Source of the DNA: an uncultured Lysobacter sp.
GTDB taxonomy: Bacteria > Pseudomonadota > Gammaproteobacteria > Xanthomonadales > Xanthomonadaceae
Reading direction: 5' to 3'
DNA: 64,000 bases
Assembly (NCBI GenBank): GCA_946480055.1
Contig: CAMLID010000007.1
Span: 27,843 to 91,842 of the forward strand
The position numbers and the translations under genes are program-made. The notes under the pieces were generated by a model. It was given only the letters and a program-made list of their open reading frames with translations, was not told the DNA's origin and searched no databases. This document shows, piece by piece, positions 52,479 through 62,091 of this stretch. The first letter of the stretch is position 1. Each line of letters starts with the position of its first letter.

Positions 52479-52709
52479 ATGCGAAAGAAGACCGTTTGGG
52501 CCCTCGGCCTGCTGGCCGCGGCGACCATGGGCGCGGCCATCGCCGCGGTCGGGCCGACCGGCCCCGGCCAGTTCTATTACTACTACGACGCCAACGGTGC
52601 GGTGGTCGGCTACCAGGCCATCGACTGCGACGGAACCCATCAGTCCTGGGGCAAGTTCACCAAGAACTACGCCGACGGCTACTTCATCTGCGATCCCGAT
52701 CCGCGCTGA
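52479..52709 (+). CDS. Small secreted protein, DUF6289-like, copy 1
   Basis: A 76-aa exported protein: signal peptide residues 1-22, then a short Tyr-rich domain with YYYYDANGAVVGYQAIDCDG and NYADGYFICDPD. Two cysteines (49 and 71) could form a disulfide. The layout (Y-rich strand, D-x-NG turn, CDG, C-terminal Cys) recalls DUF6289 proteins, which I know only as uncharacterised. It is paralogous with the next gene. An upstream hairpin and the ribosome site AGGGAG suggest good expression. A secreted signalling or toxin peptide is possible but unproven. Confidence 0.75.
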   Translation: MRKKTVWALGLLAAATMGAAIAAVGPTGPGQFYYYYDANGAVVGYQAIDCDGTHQSWGKFTKNYADGYFICDPDPR

Positions 52710-52846
52710 GCCGATCTGCGCTGATCCAATCCGCCGACCCGCAACCGCGCACACGCCGCGACGCGCGCGCGCCAAGCCCACCACCGCCATTCCGGCGCCC
52801 CGCCGCGCATCTGCGTCGCGCGCGCCGCACTCAAGGAGAAACACCC

Positions 52847-53074
52847 ATGCGTAAGCGCATCGTCATCGGCCTGGGCCTCGCTCTGGCCGTCTACGCCACC
52901 GCCGCCCTCGCCCGACCGCCGATCGCCGACGAGATCGGCGAGTTTTACGTCTACTTCGACGCCAACGGCCAGGCGGTCGGCGAGTCTTCGATGGATTGCG
53001 ACGGCACGTACTACCAGTCCGGCGTGCTGACTTCGCGCTACAGCTCGGGGCATGCGTTCTGCCCGGGCGATTGA
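52847..53074 (+). CDS. Small secreted protein, DUF6289-like, copy 2
   Basis: A 75-aa exported paralog of the preceding gene. The shared pattern is FYVYFDANGQAVGESSMDCDG, with matching aromatic strand, NG turn, CDG and C-terminal Cys (FCPGD), while the rest has diverged (about 35% identical by eye). Signal peptide residues 1-22. The ribosome site AAGGAG is strong. A long 14-bp stem hairpin follows 22 bp after the stop, so both genes probably share one transcript. Confidence 0.75.
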   Translation: MRKRIVIGLGLALAVYATAALARPPIADEIGEFYVYFDANGQAVGESSMDCDGTYYQSGVLTSRYSSGHAFCPGD

Positions 53075-53096
53075 GCCTTAGCCACCGCAGCGAAAC

Positions 53097-53128
53097 CGCG
53101 AAGGCCGGGCCCCTGCCCGGCCTTCGCG
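53097..53128 (+). terminator. Long hairpin after the small secreted proteins
   Basis: CGCGAAGGCCGGGC (53097-53110), loop CCCT, GCCCGGCCTTCGCG (53115-53128). A perfect 14-bp stem, but no T run. Confidence 0.7.
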
Positions 53129-53184
53129 TATGCGATGCCTTGGACACAGCAACCGAAGAGACCCGACGCAGACGACGCCTTGGG

Positions 53185-53334
53185 GTAGGAGCGGCCTAAG
53201 CCGCGACCACGGTTTTGCCACTGCGTCGTGGCGCCTAAACTGCGTCGTGGCACCTAAAGCGTGCGCAATACGTGGAAACGAACATGCGCGGATGTGCGTG
53301 ACTTCGTGGTCGCGGCTTACGCCGCTCCTACCCC
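53185..53334. repeat. Inverted REP pair
   Basis: GTAGGAGCGGCCTAAGCCGC (53185-53212) faces the inverted copy at 53304-53334, about 91 bp apart. Between them lies a short direct repeat, CTGCGTCGTGGC.CCTAAA (53221-53254). Confidence 0.75.
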
Positions 53335-53356
53335 AGAGCAGGCCGTGCGGAAACGA

Positions 53357-53384
53357 AAGAGGCCGGGCGATCGCCCGGCCTCTT
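53357..53384 (-). terminator. Terminator of the first S46 peptidase gene
   Basis: The 28-bp perfect palindrome AAGAGGCCGGGCGA / TCGCCCGGCCTCTT is followed on the minus strand by TTCGTTTCC. Confidence 0.8.
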
Positions 53385-53406
53385 CGTCTTGCTCAGGCGT
53401 CGCACC

Positions 53407-55578
53407 TCACTTCGGCGCGATGTTGAGTTCCTTCAGCAGCTGCGGCGCCGGGTAGACCTCCTGCATGATCCAGCGCATGTAGCACTGATCGACCGCGATC
53501 ATGCGGGTCATGGTCGAGTCGAACACCCAGTTCGAGCTCACCGATTCCCAGTTGCCGTCGAAGGCCAGGCCGACCAGCTTGCCGCTGCCGTCGAGCACGG
53601 GCGAACCGGAGTTGCCGCCGGTGATGTCGAGGTTGGACAGGAAGTTGACCGGCACCGTGCCCAGGCGCTTGTCGGCCAGACCGCCGTAACGCTTGGCGGC
53701 GATCGCGTCGAGCAGGGCCTGCGGTGCGTCGAAAGGCTCGGTGCCGGTGGCCTTGGCCGCGACTTCTTCCAGCTTGGTGAAGGGCACCTGCTTGCTGCCG
53801 TCGGTCTTGGTGTAGCCCATCACGTTGCCGAAGGTGATGCGCAGCGACGAGTTGGCGTCCGGGTACACGAACTGACCCTTGCTCTTCTTGTAGTCGGCGA
53901 CCGCCTGCAGATAGATCGGACGCGCGACCAGGGTCTCGCCGGCGCGCGCCTTGCCTTCCTCTTCCAGCTTCAGCACGGTCGGCATGAGCGCCGCGGCCAG
54001 CTGGATCGCCGGGTCCTTGCTCTTGTCGAACGCGGCGCGGTCGGTCTGAATCAGGCCCATGCGCGTTTCGGTGTTGCCGAGCTTGGTCTTGGCCAGCTTG
54101 TCGAGCGCGCGCTTGATCGCCTTCTCGTCCGAGCCGCCCAGCCATTTGTCGAGCGCGGCGATGCGCTGCGACGCCGGCAGCTTCACGTATTCGGCCAGCC
54201 AGTAAGCCTGCAGCTGCCGATCCATCTTCGGATCGTAGCGGCGCTCCATCTGCTTCATCGCGCCTTCGAACGCCGGCATGTCGCGCTGCTGATAACCCTG
54301 CTCGCGCTGAGCGTCTGGCTTGGCGCGTTCGATCGACAGGCGGTACAGCTGCAGCGCGGCGCCGATCGCGCCGGTGTTGCGGAACTGGCTGAACACCAGG
54401 TCGCGCTCGCGGTTGGCGCGCGCGGCTGCGCCGACCTCGACCAGGGTGTCGTGCGCGGCCAGCGCGGGTTCGCCCTTGGCGCCCTGCTTGCGCAGCCATT
54501 CGAGCACCGCGGCGTCGTCGGCGTGCTTCTTCTCGCTGGCGCCGATGCGCTGGAAGCCGTCGAGCTGGCCGTCGTAGTTCTTCATCGCGTTCTGCCAGCC
54601 GCGCACGGTGTTCGCGTACTTGACCGCGATGTCGGGGTTCTTGGCGCCTTCGGCCTGGACCATCGCGACCAGTTTCTTGTAGTGGCCGCCGACGGTGGGA
54701 TAGGTCCACTGCGCGGTGTTGTCGAAGTCCTCGGCCAAGGCGTAGCGGCTGGTCGAACCCGGGTAACCGGCGACCATGACGAAATCGCCCGCACCCAGCG
54801 GCTGGGTCGCGATCTTCAGCCAATGCTTGGGCTGGTAGGGCACGTTGTCGGCGGCGTAGGCGGCGGGCTTGCCGTCCTTGCCGACGTAGGCGCGATAGAA
54901 CGAGAAGTCGCCGGTGTGGCGCGGCCACATCCAGTTGTCGACTTCGCCGCCGTAGTTGCCGATGCTGCCCGGCGGCGCGTAGACCAGGCGCACGTCCTTG
55001 ATCTCGAGGTTGCGGAACAGACGGTACACGTTGCCGCCGGAGAAGCTGTAGAGGCGGCAGCGGAAACCGGCGTCGGCTTCGCAGGCCGCGACCAGACGCT
55101 TCTCGACGTCTTCCAGCGCGCGCGTGCGGCCGAGCGCGTCGGGCGCGGCGGCGATCGCGTTCTTCACTTCGCGGGTCACGTCCTGGATCGAATCCAGGGC
55201 ATAGATGCGCGCGTTCGGGCCGGCCGACACTTCCGCGGCGGCGGTGGCGGCGTTGAAGCCGTCGCGCATCAGATTCTTGTCGGCGGTGGAATTGAGCTGG
55301 ATCGCACCGTAGGCGCAGTGGTGGTTGGTCACCACCAGACCCTGCGGAGACACGAAGCTGGCGGTGCAGCCGCCCAGCGAGACCACGGCGCCCATCGGGT
55401 CGCCGGTCAGGTCGGCCAGCTGCTTGGCGTTCAACTTCAGCCCGGCCTTCTTCAGCGGGCCGGCGATCTCCGGCAACTGCTGCGGCACCCACATGCCCTC
55501 GCCCGCGTGGGCCGGACCGGCCCCGATCGCGAACGTCCCCGTCATCGCCATGGCCGCAGCCAACGCCGTGTATCGCAT
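53407..55578 (-). CDS. S46 family dipeptidyl-peptidase, DPP7/DAP BII type
   Basis: A 723-aa secreted serine exopeptidase that removes dipeptides from peptide N-termini. Signal peptide residues 1-25. The catalytic triad falls exactly where it does in Pseudoxanthomonas DAP BII: His86 (TNHHC), Asp224 (HTGDF) and Ser657 (GGNSGSPV). Gly675, 18 residues after the serine, is the DPP7-type specificity residue for hydrophobic P1. Cys71 and Cys88 can form the known disulfide. The ribosome site AAGGAG is good. A paralog lies 100 bp upstream on the same strand; they probably form a two-gene digestion module. Confidence 0.95.
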   Translation of the reverse strand: MRYTALAAAMAMTGTFAIGAGPAHAGEGMWVPQQLPEIAGPLKKAGLKLNAKQLADLTGDPMGAVVSLGGCTASFVSPQGLVVTNHHCAYGAIQLNSTADKNLMRDGFNAATAAAEVSAGPNARIYALDSIQDVTREVKNAIAAAPDALGRTRALEDVEKRLVAACEADAGFRCRLYSFSGGNVYRLFRNLEIKDVRLVYAPPGSIGNYGGEVDNWMWPRHTGDFSFYRAYVGKDGKPAAYAADNVPYQPKHWLKIATQPLGAGDFVMVAGYPGSTSRYALAEDFDNTAQWTYPTVGGHYKKLVAMVQAEGAKNPDIAVKYANTVRGWQNAMKNYDGQLDGFQRIGASEKKHADDAAVLEWLRKQGAKGEPALAAHDTLVEVGAAARANRERDLVFSQFRNTGAIGAALQLYRLSIERAKPDAQREQGYQQRDMPAFEGAMKQMERRYDPKMDRQLQAYWLAEYVKLPASQRIAALDKWLGGSDEKAIKRALDKLAKTKLGNTETRMGLIQTDRAAFDKSKDPAIQLAAALMPTVLKLEEEGKARAGETLVARPIYLQAVADYKKSKGQFVYPDANSSLRITFGNVMGYTKTDGSKQVPFTKLEEVAAKATGTEPFDAPQALLDAIAAKRYGGLADKRLGTVPVNFLSNLDITGGNSGSPVLDGSGKLVGLAFDGNWESVSSNWVFDSTMTRMIAVDQCYMRWIMQEVYPAPQLLKELNIAPK

Positions 55579-55678
55579 GCAACACTCCTTGCGGTAATCG
55601 ACCGGCGAGTCTAGCCCGCCGGGCTTGGGCCGGGACATGACGAAAGTCCTGCCCCGGCCATTCAGGCTGCGCCGCGGC

Positions 55679-57832
55679 TCACTCGGCGGGCAGGTTCATT
55701 TCCTTGAGCAGATGCGGCGCCGGATAGACCTTGGCCAGCAGCCAGCGCATGTAGCGCAGGTCGACGTGGATCGCGCGCTTGTAGCGCGGGTCGAACATCC
55801 AGCTGGCGCTGACCGCCTCCCAGTTGCTGTCGAAGTTCAGGCCGATCAGCTTGCCGTGGGCGTCGAGCACCGGCGAGCCGGAATTGCCGCCGGTGGTGTC
55901 GAGGTTGGTCAGGAAGTCGACGGTCTGGGTCTTGAGTTCGGGATCGACGGTGCTGCCGAAATCGCCCTTGGCGATCGCCTCGCGCAGGGTCTGCGGCGCG
56001 TCGAACGGAGCCACGCCGGTGTGCTTCTCGACGATGCCCTGGACCGTGGTCAACGGGCGATAGCGCACGCCGTCGCGCGGGTCCATGGTGCTGACTTTTC
56101 CGTAGCTCACGCGCAGAGTGGAGTTGGCGTCCGGATACACCGCGCGGCCCTGCGATTTGCGAAAACCGATCAGCGCGCGCATGTAGGCCGGGCGCAGCCG
56201 CAGCAGCTCGCCTTCGCGCGCCTTGCTCTGTTCTTCCAGGCGCAGCAGCGCCGGCATCAGCGCGGTCGCGGCCTTGAGCAGGCTGTCGCTGGAGGCCTTC
56301 AGTTCCACGGCCGGCGCGTTCATCAGGCGCAGTCGTTCGGCTTCATCGCCCAGGCGCGTGCCCGCGTACAGGCTGTCGAGCGCGGCCTGCAGCGCATCCG
56401 CATCGGCACCCGGGAACACCGCGTCGAACTCGGCGATGTGCTGGTCCTTGGGCAGCGCCTTGTACTGGATCAGCAGCTCGCGCAGCAGGCGCTTTTCGAC
56501 CGCCGGCGCGTAGCGGCGCTGGACTTGCTTGAGCTGGCCGGCGATCAGGGTCTCGTCGCGCTGCTGGTAGCCGGATTCGCGCTGCGCATCGGGCTTGCCG
56601 CGCTCCGCGGCCAGCCGCTGCAGAGTGATGGCGGCGCGCAGCAGCTGGCTCTGGCTGCGGATCGCGGCCAGCAGCTGATCGCGCTCGGCGGTCTTGGCGG
56701 CGGCATCGAGCACGCGCTGCGCGGCGTCGATGTCGGCGCGGATCGCCTTGGCGTCGCGCTGCTTGGCCAGCCAGGCCAGCATCGCCGCTTCGTCGTCTGC
56801 GCGCACCCGCACCGCGTCGCTGCGGCGCAGGCCGTCGAGCTCGCCCTGGGCGCGCTTGAGCGTGTTCTTGAAACCGGCGACCTGGGCCGCGTAACGCACC
56901 TTGGCCTCGGCGTCGTCGGCGGCGGCGCGATCGACCGTGCCGATCATGCGATCGAACAGGGCCACGCGCGAAGGCAGCTGCCATTCGACCTGCTGCTTGA
57001 ACTCCGAGGCCATGCGGTGGCGGAAGGTGATGCCCGGATAGCCGGCGAGCATGGCGTAGTCGCCATCGCGCACAGAATCTGTGGAAACCTGCAGGTGTCC
57101 GGGCGGCTGATAAGGCACATTGTCGGGCGAATAATCGGCCGGCTTGCCGTCCTTGCCGACGTAGGCGCGCAGCAGGGTGAAGTCGCCGCTGTGGCGCGGC
57201 CAGACGAAGTTGTCGACCTCGTCGCCGTAGTTGCCGATGCTGTCCGGCGGCGCGTAGACCAGACGGATGTCGCGCAGTTCGAGCTGGCGGATCAGGTAGA
57301 AGTCGGTGCCGTAGTACATGTTGGCGACGCTGCAACGGTTGCCCGGCTCGCGCTCGCATTCGGCGACCACGGCCTTGGTCGCGGCGTCGACCGCATCGTA
57401 GTAGGCGCGGCCCTGTTTGCCGCGCGCGCCGGCCAGGATGCGATCGGTGATCTTGTCGAAGCCGGTGGTGACCAGGACCCGGTAGTCGGGATTGGCCGGC
57501 AGCTCGGCGGCGCGATCGGCGGCGATGTAGCCGTGCTTGATCAGGTCCTTGTCCGGCTTGCTGTTGTACTGGATCACGCCGAAGGCGACGTGGTGGTTGG
57601 TCAGCACCAGGCCGTCGCCGGAAACGAAAGCGCCGGTGGCGCCGCCGACCTTGACCACGGCGTTCATCGGCGGCTTGGCCAGCTCGGCGAGGTCGCCGGG
57701 TTCGCCCTTGAAACCGGCCGCACGCAGCTGCCCGGCGATCTCCGGCAATTGCGACGGCATCCACATGCCCTCGTCGGAATGGGCGGGCGCGGCGCACAGC
57801 GCCAGGGACAGGGCTAACAGACGGGGGCGCAT
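55679..57832 (-). CDS. S46 family dipeptidyl-peptidase, paralog with Ser at the specificity position
   Basis: A 717-aa secreted paralog of the previous gene (about 45-50% identical by eye). Signal peptide residues 1-18. Catalytic His80 (TNHHV), Asp217 (HSGDF) and the serine in GGNSGSPV are present. The residue 18 after the serine, Gly in DPP7 and Arg in DPP11, is Ser here (FDSNWE), so the P1 preference may differ. The disulfide cysteines of the first copy are replaced (Ala65, Val82). The gene precedes its paralog on the minus strand and diverges from tdh. Confidence 0.93.
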   Translation of the reverse strand: MRPRLLALSLALCAAPAHSDEGMWMPSQLPEIAGQLRAAGFKGEPGDLAELAKPPMNAVVKVGGATGAFVSGDGLVLTNHHVAFGVIQYNSKPDKDLIKHGYIAADRAAELPANPDYRVLVTTGFDKITDRILAGARGKQGRAYYDAVDAATKAVVAECEREPGNRCSVANMYYGTDFYLIRQLELRDIRLVYAPPDSIGNYGDEVDNFVWPRHSGDFTLLRAYVGKDGKPADYSPDNVPYQPPGHLQVSTDSVRDGDYAMLAGYPGITFRHRMASEFKQQVEWQLPSRVALFDRMIGTVDRAAADDAEAKVRYAAQVAGFKNTLKRAQGELDGLRRSDAVRVRADDEAAMLAWLAKQRDAKAIRADIDAAQRVLDAAAKTAERDQLLAAIRSQSQLLRAAITLQRLAAERGKPDAQRESGYQQRDETLIAGQLKQVQRRYAPAVEKRLLRELLIQYKALPKDQHIAEFDAVFPGADADALQAALDSLYAGTRLGDEAERLRLMNAPAVELKASSDSLLKAATALMPALLRLEEQSKAREGELLRLRPAYMRALIGFRKSQGRAVYPDANSTLRVSYGKVSTMDPRDGVRYRPLTTVQGIVEKHTGVAPFDAPQTLREAIAKGDFGSTVDPELKTQTVDFLTNLDTTGGNSGSPVLDAHGKLIGLNFDSNWEAVSASWMFDPRYKRAIHVDLRYMRWLLAKVYPAPHLLKEMNLPAE

Positions 57833-57922
57833 GGTCGATCCGGATCGCTGGGAAGCCGCGACGATAGGCGATGCGGACTGGACCGGGCAAACCCGGCGGG
57901 CGTCCGGCGCAGGTCCGGGGCG

Positions 57923-57928
57923 TATAAT
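57923..57928 (+). promoter_or_regulatory. -10 box of tdh-kbl
   Basis: A perfect TATAAT, 49 bp before the tdh ATG at 57978. No good -35 is visible at 17 bp, so an activator may be needed. Confidence 0.5.
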
Positions 57929-57977
57929 TCCGGTCTCTTTAACCGCACCCCGCGCGGCACCCGAAGGCATGCAACCC

Positions 57978-59012
57978 ATGACGCAAACGATGAAGGCACT
58001 GGTCAAGCGCGAAACCGGCAAGGGCATCTGGATGGAACAGGTGCCGGTCCCCACGCCGGGCCCGAACGAGGTCCTGATCAAGCTCGAGAAGACCGCGATC
58101 TGCGGCACCGACCTGCACATCTATCTGTGGGACGAGTGGAGCCAGCGCACGATCAAACCGGGCCTGGTGATCGGCCACGAATTCGTCGGCCGCGTGGTCG
58201 AACTGGGCGCCGGCGTCACCGGCTACACCATCGGTATGCGCGTTTCGGCCGAAGGCCACATCGTCTGCGGCCATTGCCGCAATTGCCGCGCCGGCCGCCA
58301 GCACCTGTGTCCGAACACCACCGGCATCGGCGTGAACCGCAACGGCGCATTCGCCGAATACATCGTGATGCCGGCCAGCAACCTGTGGCCGATCCCCGAC
58401 CAGATCCCGAGCGAGCTGGCCGCGTTCTTCGACCCTTATGGCAATGCCGCGCACTGCGCGCTGGAATTCGACGTGGTCGGCGAGGACGTGCTGATCACCG
58501 GCGCCGGCCCGATCGGCATCATCGCCGCCGGCATCTGCAAGCACATCGGTGCGCGCAACGTGGTGGTCACCGACGTCAACGACTTCCGCCTCAAGCTGGC
58601 CGCCGACATGGGCGCCACGCGCGTAGTCAACGTCGCCAACCAGTCCGTCAAGGACGTGATGGCCGACCTGCACATGGAAGGCTTCGACGTGGGCCTGGAA
58701 ATGAGCGGCAACCCGCGCGCGTTCAACGACATGCTCGATTGCATGTACCACGGCGGCAAGATCGCGATGCTCGGCATCATGCCCAAGGGCGCCGGCGCGG
58801 ACTGGGACAAGATCATCTTCAAGGGCCTGACCCTGCACGGCATCTACGGCCGCAAGATGTACGAGACCTGGTACAAGATGACCCAACTGGTGCTGTCGGG
58901 TTTCCCGCTGGGCAAGGTGCTCACCCACCAGCTGCCGATCGACGACTTCCAGAAGGGTTTCGACCTGATGGAAGCCGGCAAGGCCGGCAAGGTCGTATTG
59001 AGCTGGAACTGA
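57978..59012 (+). CDS. tdh: L-threonine 3-dehydrogenase
   Basis: A 344-aa zinc-dependent MDR enzyme oxidising L-threonine to 2-amino-3-oxobutyrate with NAD+. Catalytic zinc ligands are in [10 protein letters not shown] and [10 protein letters not shown]; the structural zinc cysteines are in [15 protein letters not shown]. The Rossmann motif is [14 protein letters not shown]. The ATG at 57978 is chosen because GAAGGC stands at better spacing than for ATG 57969. kbl follows, so the pair gives glycine and acetyl-CoA. Confidence 0.96.
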   Translation: MTQTMKALVKRETGKGIWMEQVPVPTPGPNEVLIKLEKTAICGTDLHIYLWDEWSQRTIKPGLVIGHEFVGRVVELGAGVTGYTIGMRVSAEGHIVCGHCRNCRAGRQHLCPNTTGIGVNRNGAFAEYIVMPASNLWPIPDQIPSELAAFFDPYGNAAHCALEFDVVGEDVLITGAGPIGIIAAGICKHIGARNVVVTDVNDFRLKLAADMGATRVVNVANQSVKDVMADLHMEGFDVGLEMSGNPRAFNDMLDCMYHGGKIAMLGIMPKGAGADWDKIIFKGLTLHGIYGRKMYETWYKMTQLVLSGFPLGKVLTHQLPIDDFQKGFDLMEAGKAGKVVLSWN

Positions 59013-59021
59013 CCCAGGCAG

Positions 59022-59133
59022 GCCTTGGCCCGCCTATCCGGCGGCAGCGGGCCTTGGCCCGCCTATCAGCGACGGCGGGCCTGGACCCGCCCTCCCCCGG
59101 AACACTGGATTCCCGCCTGCGCGGGAACGACGA
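59022..59133 (+). repeat. Tandem GC-rich repeat and dRS3-like palindrome between tdh and kbl
   Basis: GGCCTTGGCCCGCCTATC occurs at 59022-59039 and 59051-59068 with a degenerate third unit at about 59079-59092 (period about 29 bp). TTCCCGC-CTGC-GCGGGAA (59111-59128) follows, of the ATTCCC...GGGAAT type common in many genomes. Both lie within the operon and may affect kbl expression. Confidence 0.6.
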
Positions 59134-59142
59134 GCGAACATC

Positions 59143-60336
59143 ATGTCCCTGACCCAACGCTACGCCGACACCCTCGATGAGATCCGCGCCGCCGGGCTGT
59201 TCAAATCCGAGCGCGTCATCACCAGCCCGCAGTCGGCCGAAATCACGCTCGCCGACGGACGCACGGTGCTGAACTTCTGCGCCAACAACTATCTCGGCCT
59301 GGCCGACCATCCGGACGTGATCCAGGCCGCGAAGGACGCGTTGGACACGCACGGTTTCGGCATGGCCTCGGTGCGCTTCATCTGCGGCACCCAGGACCTG
59401 CACAAGCAACTGGAAAAGACCATCGCGGACTTCTTCGGCACCGAAGACACGATCCTGTACGCGGCCTGCTTCGACGCCAACGGCGGGCTGTTCGAGCCGC
59501 TGCTGGACGAGCACGACGCGGTCATTTCCGACGCCCTCAACCACGCCTCGATCATCGACGGCGTGCGCCTGTGCAAGGCCAAGCGCTTCCGCTACGCCAA
59601 CTGCGACATGGCCGACCTGGAGCAGCAGCTGCAGGCCGCCGACGCCGCCGGTTGCAAGACCAAGCTGATCACCAGCGACGGCGTGTTCTCGATGGACGGC
59701 TTCATCGCCCCGCTCGACGAAATCACCGCGCTGGCCAAGAAGTACGGCGCCCTGGTCCATATCGACGAATGCCATGCCACCGGCTTCCTCGGCGCCCACG
59801 GCCGCGGCTCGGCCGAGGTCAAGGGCGTGATGGACAAGATCGACATCTTCACCGGCACCCTGGGCAAGGCCATGGGCGGCGCGCTGGGCGGTTTCACCAC
59901 CGCCAAGAAGGAAGTGATCGAACTGCTGCGTCAGCGCTCGCGTCCCTACCTGTTCTCCAACTCGCTGCCGCCGCACGTGGTCGCAGCCGGCATCAAGGCC
60001 TTCGAGATGCTGTCGGCCGCCGGCGAGCTGCGCGAGCGCCTGGCCGAGAATACCGCCTACTTCCGCGAGCGGATGACCCAGGCCGGTTTCGACATCAAGC
60101 CGGGCGTGCATCCGATCGCGCCGGTGATGCTGTACGACGCGCCGCTGGCGCAGAAGTTCGCCGCGCGCCTGCTCGAAGAAGGCATCTACGCGATCGGCTT
60201 CTTCTTCCCGGTGGTGCCGCAGGGTCAGGCGCGCATCCGTACCCAGATGTCGGCGGCGCACACGCGCGAGCATCTGGACCGGGCGATCGCGGCATTCGTG
60301 AAGATCGGCCGCGAGCTGGGCGTGATCGCCGCCTGA
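59143..60336 (+). CDS. kbl: Glycine C-acetyltransferase (2-amino-3-ketobutyrate CoA ligase)
   Basis: A 397-aa PLP enzyme that cleaves 2-amino-3-oxobutyrate with CoA to glycine and acetyl-CoA. The PLP lysine is in [27 protein letters not shown] carries the cofactor Asp and His, and [15 protein letters not shown] stands at the N-terminus. Length is normal. It lies 130 bp after tdh with repeats in between. Confidence 0.96.
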   Translation: MSLTQRYADTLDEIRAAGLFKSERVITSPQSAEITLADGRTVLNFCANNYLGLADHPDVIQAAKDALDTHGFGMASVRFICGTQDLHKQLEKTIADFFGTEDTILYAACFDANGGLFEPLLDEHDAVISDALNHASIIDGVRLCKAKRFRYANCDMADLEQQLQAADAAGCKTKLITSDGVFSMDGFIAPLDEITALAKKYGALVHIDECHATGFLGAHGRGSAEVKGVMDKIDIFTGTLGKAMGGALGGFTTAKKEVIELLRQRSRPYLFSNSLPPHVVAAGIKAFEMLSAAGELRERLAENTAYFRERMTQAGFDIKPGVHPIAPVMLYDAPLAQKFAARLLEEGIYAIGFFFPVVPQGQARIRTQMSAAHTREHLDRAIAAFVKIGRELGVIAA

Positions 60337-60452
60337 TTCGCAAGCGGCGCCGCAACGGCGCCGTCCGCGACCGGGCCGCCGCGCATGCGGCGACCCGGCG
60401 CGATGCGGAATCCGCGAACGGTCTTCGCTCGGATCGATTCCGCTACTGCGGC

Positions 60453-60944
60453 TTACTGCGCGGCCGCCATTTCCTGCGCGCACTGCTGCAGGCTCAAGGT
60501 CAGCTGCTGGATGGCGATCTGCGCCTGGATCCGGTTCGCTTGCGATGTCGGCTGCTGCGCCAGCATCGTCAGGTTCATCGACAGCTGCAGCGCCTCGATG
60601 CTGGCGAGCTCGCTGTAGGCCACGGCTCGCTCCTGCGGCGCGCGGTGCACGAACTGGCCGTTGTTGAGCGTGTCGGTGTTCTCCATCTTCAGCTGCATCA
60701 CGGACATGTTCAGCAGTTGCGCGTTGATCTGGGCCGACATGAAAGCCTGGCGCGCCTGGGTGACGTGGCCGGCGGCGAGCAGGCTCTCGCCCATCTGGAA
60801 CTGCAATTTCACGTGCATGAAATTGAGCTGGGCCGTCTGCATCTGCTGATTGGCGGCGGTCGGTTCGGCCAGCGCCAGCGGGCTGGCGATCAGCAGCAGG
60901 GACAGCAGCAGGGCCTTGATCGCGGAATAGCTGTTACGAAGCAT
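60453..60944 (-). CDS. Secreted Gln/Met-rich helical protein of unknown function
   Basis: A 163-aa exported protein. Signal peptide residues 1-26 (ALAE). The mature part has almost no Gly or Pro and is rich in Gln, Met, Leu and Ala (AQINAQLLNMSVMQLKMENT), predicting a long amphipathic helical bundle. A single Cys stands near the C-terminus (QQCAQEM). The ribosome site AAGGAGAG is ideal, so it is real and probably well expressed. I do not recognise a family. A periplasmic chaperone-like or surface role is possible but unproven. Confidence 0.75.
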   Translation of the reverse strand: MLRNSYSAIKALLLSLLLIASPLALAEPTAANQQMQTAQLNFMHVKLQFQMGESLLAAGHVTQARQAFMSAQINAQLLNMSVMQLKMENTDTLNNGQFVHRAPQERAVAYSELASIEALQLSMNLTMLAQQPTSQANRIQAQIAIQQLTLSLQQCAQEMAAAQ

Positions 60945-61359
60945 GGTTCTCTCCTTGAGATTGGGGGAAGCGCGCGTCCGCGCGCGGCGTCGCCGCGCCG
61001 GGCGGGGCCGGTGCGGGTCGCAAAAAAGTACGTCGGTGCCGGCGTCCTCTACGGATCGCGAGATCCGGGCCGGCTGGCCACCTCCCTGTGTCGATATCCG
61101 CGCCCTTCATGGGCCCGGCCGGCGCTGCGACGCGATCTGCGTCGGCTCAGCGCTGCGGTAGGGCGAGACTAGCCCAGGGATGCGACACGAAACCAGTGCC
61201 CGCGATGCGGCGCGCGACGGCGCACTCGCCCTACTCCGTTCTTCTCGCGCGCTCACGCGCTCGCGCGCCGATGCAGGCCCACGAAGGCGCGGGCGCGAGC
61301 CGCGCACTCGTGCGAGCGCGCGGCGTGCTCGCTTGGCGCAACGGTTCCGTCCGGCTCGC
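60945..61359. other. GC-rich gap with CGCG-rich inverted segments
   Basis: No gene is visible between the two secreted-protein genes. The stretch is extremely GC-rich with many GCGCG words (for example 60970-61000 and 61250-61380), and the few open frames look like compositional artefacts. A ribosome site and promoter for the minus-strand gene at 60944 must lie at its left end. Confidence 0.4.
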
Positions 61360-61854
61360 TCAGCGCTCGCGCGCGATGCGGCGGCGCTTGTCTTCCTTTC
61401 TCACCGGCGCCGGTGCGCCCTTGGCCACGCGCACGCCCTTGGCCTTCATCCAGGCATCGAACTCGTCGGCGGTCATGCGCTTGCCGTTCTGCTCCATGTT
61501 GAAGCGCCAGGGCGTGTTGTCGTAGCGGGTCTTGGGCTTGTAGGCGGCCGGGGCGGCGTCGCTGGTGCCGCTGGCGCTGCGCTTGCGCTTGTCGCGACGC
61601 GCAGTCAGTTGCGTGCATTCGCCCAGCGGCGATGCCAGCGAAGGCGACAGGGGTGCGGCCTCGCCGAAAGCGAGCAGGCCACCCCCCCCCGCGAGCTGGC
61701 GTCGCGCCAACGTCGGCGTCGCGGCGGTCGGTTCGAGCAACAACGCAACTTCGGCCTGCACGGCCGGCGCGTCGCCGCTGCGGCAGGGCAACTCCTGCGC
61801 GCCGAGCCAACCCGAACACAGCAGCAGCGGTATGGCCATCGCGATCGTACGCAT
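61360..61854 (-). CDS. Secreted protein with shared C-terminal module, copy 1 (G9 tract inside)
   Basis: A 164-aa exported protein. Signal peptide residues 1-19 (LGAQ). The N-terminal half is unique. Residues about 105-150 (AAYKPKTRYDNTPWRF, then NGKRMTADEFDAWMKAKGVR) match the gene at 62903 at nearly every position, followed by a basic tail. The codons LAGGGG contain nine consecutive G, so slippage could switch the gene off. The start at 61854 is preceded by no strong ribosome site. Function is unknown. Confidence 0.7.
   Translation of the reverse strand: MRTIAMAIPLLLCSGWLGAQELPCRSGDAPAVQAEVALLLEPTAATPTLARRQLAGGGGLLAFGEAAPLSPSLASPLGECTQLTARRDKRKRSASGTSDAAPAAYKPKTRYDNTPWRFNMEQNGKRMTADEFDAWMKAKGVRVAKGAPAPVRKEDKRRRIARER
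61682..61690 (-). repeat. Homopolymer G9 tract inside a coding region
   Basis: Nine consecutive C on the plus strand (G on the coding strand) inside the secreted-protein gene. Tracts of this length are prone to slipped-strand changes and could make the gene phase-variable. Sequencing error in the tract is also possible. Confidence 0.7.
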
Positions 61855-62091
61855 ATCGTCACTCCCCAAAGTCCAGCCCATCGGTGCAGGGAGTCTAGGT
61901 GCGCGCATCGCAACTCAAAGGTGCGAAACGGTGCGGTCCGGCACAGTCCTGCGCAGGCGCGCGCAGCGATGTCGCGATTGCGGCGCAGGCGCACGCGGCG
62001 ATGCCGCAGCAGCGCACGTTTTTTTCGGGCACGGGACGTGTCGGTTAAGCGTTCGCGTCGGGGCGTCGATGCGATCGACGCGATTTGCGCA

